From the NCBI RefSeq assembly GCF_002258215.1, contig NZ_NEFY01000002.1:124001-188000 (forward strand): a stretch of DNA of 64,000 bases. The letters run 5' to 3'. Source of the DNA: Marinobacter vinifirmus. Its GTDB lineage: Bacteria > Pseudomonadota > Gammaproteobacteria > Pseudomonadales > Oleiphilaceae. Below the pieces are notes generated by a model. It worked only from the letters and a program-made list of their open reading frames with translations, did not search any database and was not told where the DNA came from. Both the position numbers and the translations under genes were made by a program. Shown in pieces: positions 61,924-64,000 of the stretch. The number at the start of each line of letters is the position of its first letter. The first letter of the stretch is position 1.

Positions 61924-64000
61924 GTGCACACAACAACAAATAACCGAACAAAACTTCGGCTCACAACACTGCTACTTGCCGGCGCCCTGCTACTGCCGTT
62001 ACCGGTTCTGACTGGCTGCAACAATCAGAGCACGTCCAACGAAGCAACGTCCCATATTACAAGGGCTGAAACCTACGCAGACCAGGGCCAGTACCGGTCC
62101 GCCTTGCTGGAAGTAAGAAACGCGGTACAGGCAGAACCGGATAACGTTGGCCATATCGTCCACCTGGCTGAACTGTATCTGCAGATAGGCGCGTCCCGGC
62201 AGGCCTCCGAACTGCTGGAACCCTGGCTGAAAGACCATGCCTCACAGGTAGCCATTCCACTGGCCGAAGCCTACGTAAACCAGGGCAAACATCTTTCAGC
62301 CACCGAGACCCTGGCCCTTCACAACGCTTCCAACCCCCAGGAACAGTTACGGGCGTCGCTTGTTCGCGCTGAAACCCTGCGCCTGTCCGGAGACAAGGCT
62401 GAAGCGCTGTCCCTGTATCGCAGCCTGATGGACAACAACCCGTCGAACCTGGATGCAGTGACCGGCACCCTGAAAACCCAGATGGACCTGAACCAGACCT
62501 CACAAACCATCCGCAGCGCCGATGACTGGATGGCGAGAAACCAGCCCGAGCCAGAGGTGCAATACTGGAAAGGCATGGCCCAGTACCGGGAGAACGACCT
62601 GGAAAACGCCGCAGCCACACTGACAGACGCCGCTGGCAGCATGCCGACGTCTGATGTTTTCCTGCCGGTGCGCCGGCAAGTACTGACGGCACTGTCCCGG
62701 GTGCTGACCGAGCAGGGCAAGATTACCGAAGCCCAGGTTTACAACAAAATCCTGGCCGACAACCAGAATTCCGGTGCCCGGGAGCAAGGCGAAGCTGCGG
62801 TAGCGGCGCTACGTGAAGGCAACATCGACCAGGCCAAAACCATTCTCCGGGACATGCTGAAGCTGGACCCGGAAAACCAGCAGGCGGCCCTGATGCTAGG
62901 GGCTCTTGAAACCGGCACCGGCGAGCTGGATGAAGGCGCCCGGTTGCTGACAGAGAACCTTGACCCTGAAACCACACCCACCCCCTTCCTGCGCGCCGCT
63001 GCCATGGCACAAATCGACCAGGGCGACCGGGAAGAAGCACTGAAAACTCTGGAACGGGCCATGCAGGCCCGGCCGGACGACAACGAAATCATTGCCATGC
63101 ACGGCATTCTGGCCCTGAGCCTGCCCGGCAAGGAAAGTGACGGCGTGGCCAGCCTGAGCAAAGCCATCAGCAACGAACCCGAACGCACTCGTTTGCGGTT
63201 GGCCCTGGCCCAGCACTACCTGCGCAACAACCAGCCGGAGCAGGCACTGGGCCAACTGCGAATGGCTTTCGCCGCCCAGCCGGAAGACTGGCACACCACC
63301 GGCACTTACATGAATGTGTTGCTGGCCCGCGGTGAAGAAACCGAGGCTAAGGAACTGAGGGACTCACTGGTTAATGGCTATGGCGATATGCCCCAGGCGG
63401 TGCTGCTGGCCAGCCTGGCGGACAGCCGCCTTGGGGATACTGACGCCGCTACGGCACGGATAGAAAAGCTGGCACAGCAACACCCGGAAATGGCACAACC
63501 CAGACTGGCACTGGCCGCCATCCTGGCCCGCACCGGAAACCGCGAGCGGGCCATCGAAGAACTGGTGCAAGTGCGCACCCTGCTGGGAGAAGAGCAAACC
63601 TCCGAGACCATTGCCGTAAACCGCCTGCTCGGCCAGCTACTGGTTGCAGAAACCCGCGCAGCCGTTCAGGCAGAAGACTACCCGACCGCCCGGGCCAAAG
63701 CGGCAGAAGCCGTTGCCCTGGCACCGGATAACCAGGGCCTGGCCCTGCTGGCCGTGGGTGTTTCGCAGGCTGAGGGCAATCATCAGCAAGCGCTGGAAGA
63801 ACTACAGGCGGTGGAAGACAATCTCGGCGTTACTACGGCAACCGTGCTGGCGAGGACATCCATACTGGAATCCCAAAACGGACCCGAAGCAGCCTGGACG
63901 TACCTGAAGGAACAATGGCAGGAACGCAAGGAAACCGCCCTTCTGCCCACCCTGCTCCGCCTGGCAGCCAGCCAGGGCCCGGAAGCCCGAGGCGAAATCA
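61924..64000 (+). CDS. prsT: PEP-CTERM system TPR lipoprotein PrsT (5' part)
   Basis: Continues past the window. GTG start at 61924 with AAGGAG (61910-61915) 8 nt before it. Lipobox LTGC (Cys32 of the precursor) after a hydrophobic stretch, so a lipoprotein (next residue Asn). Then many TPR units (YADQGQYRSALLEVRNAVQAEPDNVGH..., NQQAALMLGALETGTGELDEGARLL...). PrsT is the TPR partner often encoded beside prsK and prsR and needed for exopolysaccharide or floc matrix assembly. 692 codons are visible in this window. Confidence 0.9.
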   Translation, partial: MHTTTNNRTKLRLTTLLLAGALLLPLPVLTGCNNQSTSNEATSHITRAETYADQGQYRSALLEVRNAVQAEPDNVGHIVHLAELYLQIGASRQASELLEPWLKDHASQVAIPLAEAYVNQGKHLSATETLALHNASNPQEQLRASLVRAETLRLSGDKAEALSLYRSLMDNNPSNLDAVTGTLKTQMDLNQTSQTIRSADDWMARNQPEPEVQYWKGMAQYRENDLENAAATLTDAAGSMPTSDVFLPVRRQVLTALSRVLTEQGKITEAQVYNKILADNQNSGAREQGEAAVAALREGNIDQAKTILRDMLKLDPENQQAALMLGALETGTGELDEGARLLTENLDPETTPTPFLRAAAMAQIDQGDREEALKTLERAMQARPDDNEIIAMHGILALSLPGKESDGVASLSKAISNEPERTRLRLALAQHYLRNNQPEQALGQLRMAFAAQPEDWHTTGTYMNVLLARGEETEAKELRDSLVNGYGDMPQAVLLASLADSRLGDTDAATARIEKLAQQHPEMAQPRLALAAILARTGNRERAIEELVQVRTLLGEEQTSETIAVNRLLGQLLVAETRAAVQAEDYPTARAKAAEAVALAPDNQGLALLAVGVSQAEGNHQQALEELQAVEDNLGVTTATVLARTSILESQNGPEAAWTYLKEQWQERKETALLPTLLRLAASQGPEARGEI

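Overview
The window looks like chromosome of a GC-rich marine gammaproteobacterium close to Marinobacter. Seen: many genes have the sequence and order found in Pseudomonas/Marinobacter-type genomes, for example prmB-aroC-MFS, holB-pilZ, pabB/thrH/cysH/cysB, rnd-ycgL-ycgN, dnaX-ybaB-recR with the 4.5S RNA gene nearby, and gspAB. The genus is inferred from protein style and gene order; no rRNA or tRNA was found to confirm it.

Layout. 1-640: end of pilU, apparently broken by an internal deletion. 648-6955: MFS transporter, aroC, prmB, a patatin phospholipase, a DUF4892 protein and an alpha/beta hydrolase. 6968-11529: pilZ, holB, a TgpA-type transglutaminase and DUF58, packed with overlaps. 11700-14260: two secreted proteins (one DUF6160/FilA-like) and an AT-richer orphan secreted protein. 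14417-21403: pabB, thrH, cysH, cysB and a MalT-type LuxR regulator. 21640-30139: dinG, gspB, gspA, a DUF3336 patatin, mlaA, a thioesterase and a FabH-like synthase. 30257-36654: hrpA, fadD and a MaoC hydratase. 36666-44671: an eight-gene operon with a TolQ/ExbB-type channel, two ExbD-type stators, a TonB/AgmX-like protein, a TPR lipoprotein, two large periplasmic repeat proteins and a small exported protein, resembling the Agl-Glt trans-envelope machine of myxobacteria. 44869-44975: a likely sigma-54 promoter followed by a strong orphan terminator, read as a candidate small RNA. 44974-54210: VWA/MoxR pair, ycgN-ycgL-rnd, recR-ybaB-dnaX, and a lipase with its foldase. 54397-58170: 4.5S RNA with a clear promoter, a 2-oxoglutarate oxygenase, mutarotase, acyltransferase and epimerase. 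58280-64000: prsK, prsR and the start of prsT, the regulatory arm of an exosortase (XrtA/PEP-CTERM) exopolysaccharide/protein-sorting system.

How they fit together. Several genes handle lipids and the envelope: two patatins, FadD, a MaoC hydratase, a thioesterase, a FabH-like synthase, MlaA, a PlsC-type acyltransferase, and an extracellular lipase with Lif; GspA/GspB serve the type II secretion route such lipases use. Surface machinery is the second theme (PilU, PilZ, the Glt-like motor, PrsK/PrsR/PrsT). The rest is housekeeping.

The points most worth following are the Glt-like operon with one ExbD lacking its proton-carrying Asp, the sigma-54 small-RNA candidate next to it, the possible ATC start of the MFS gene, the damaged pilU, and inverted repeats around prsK and prsR.
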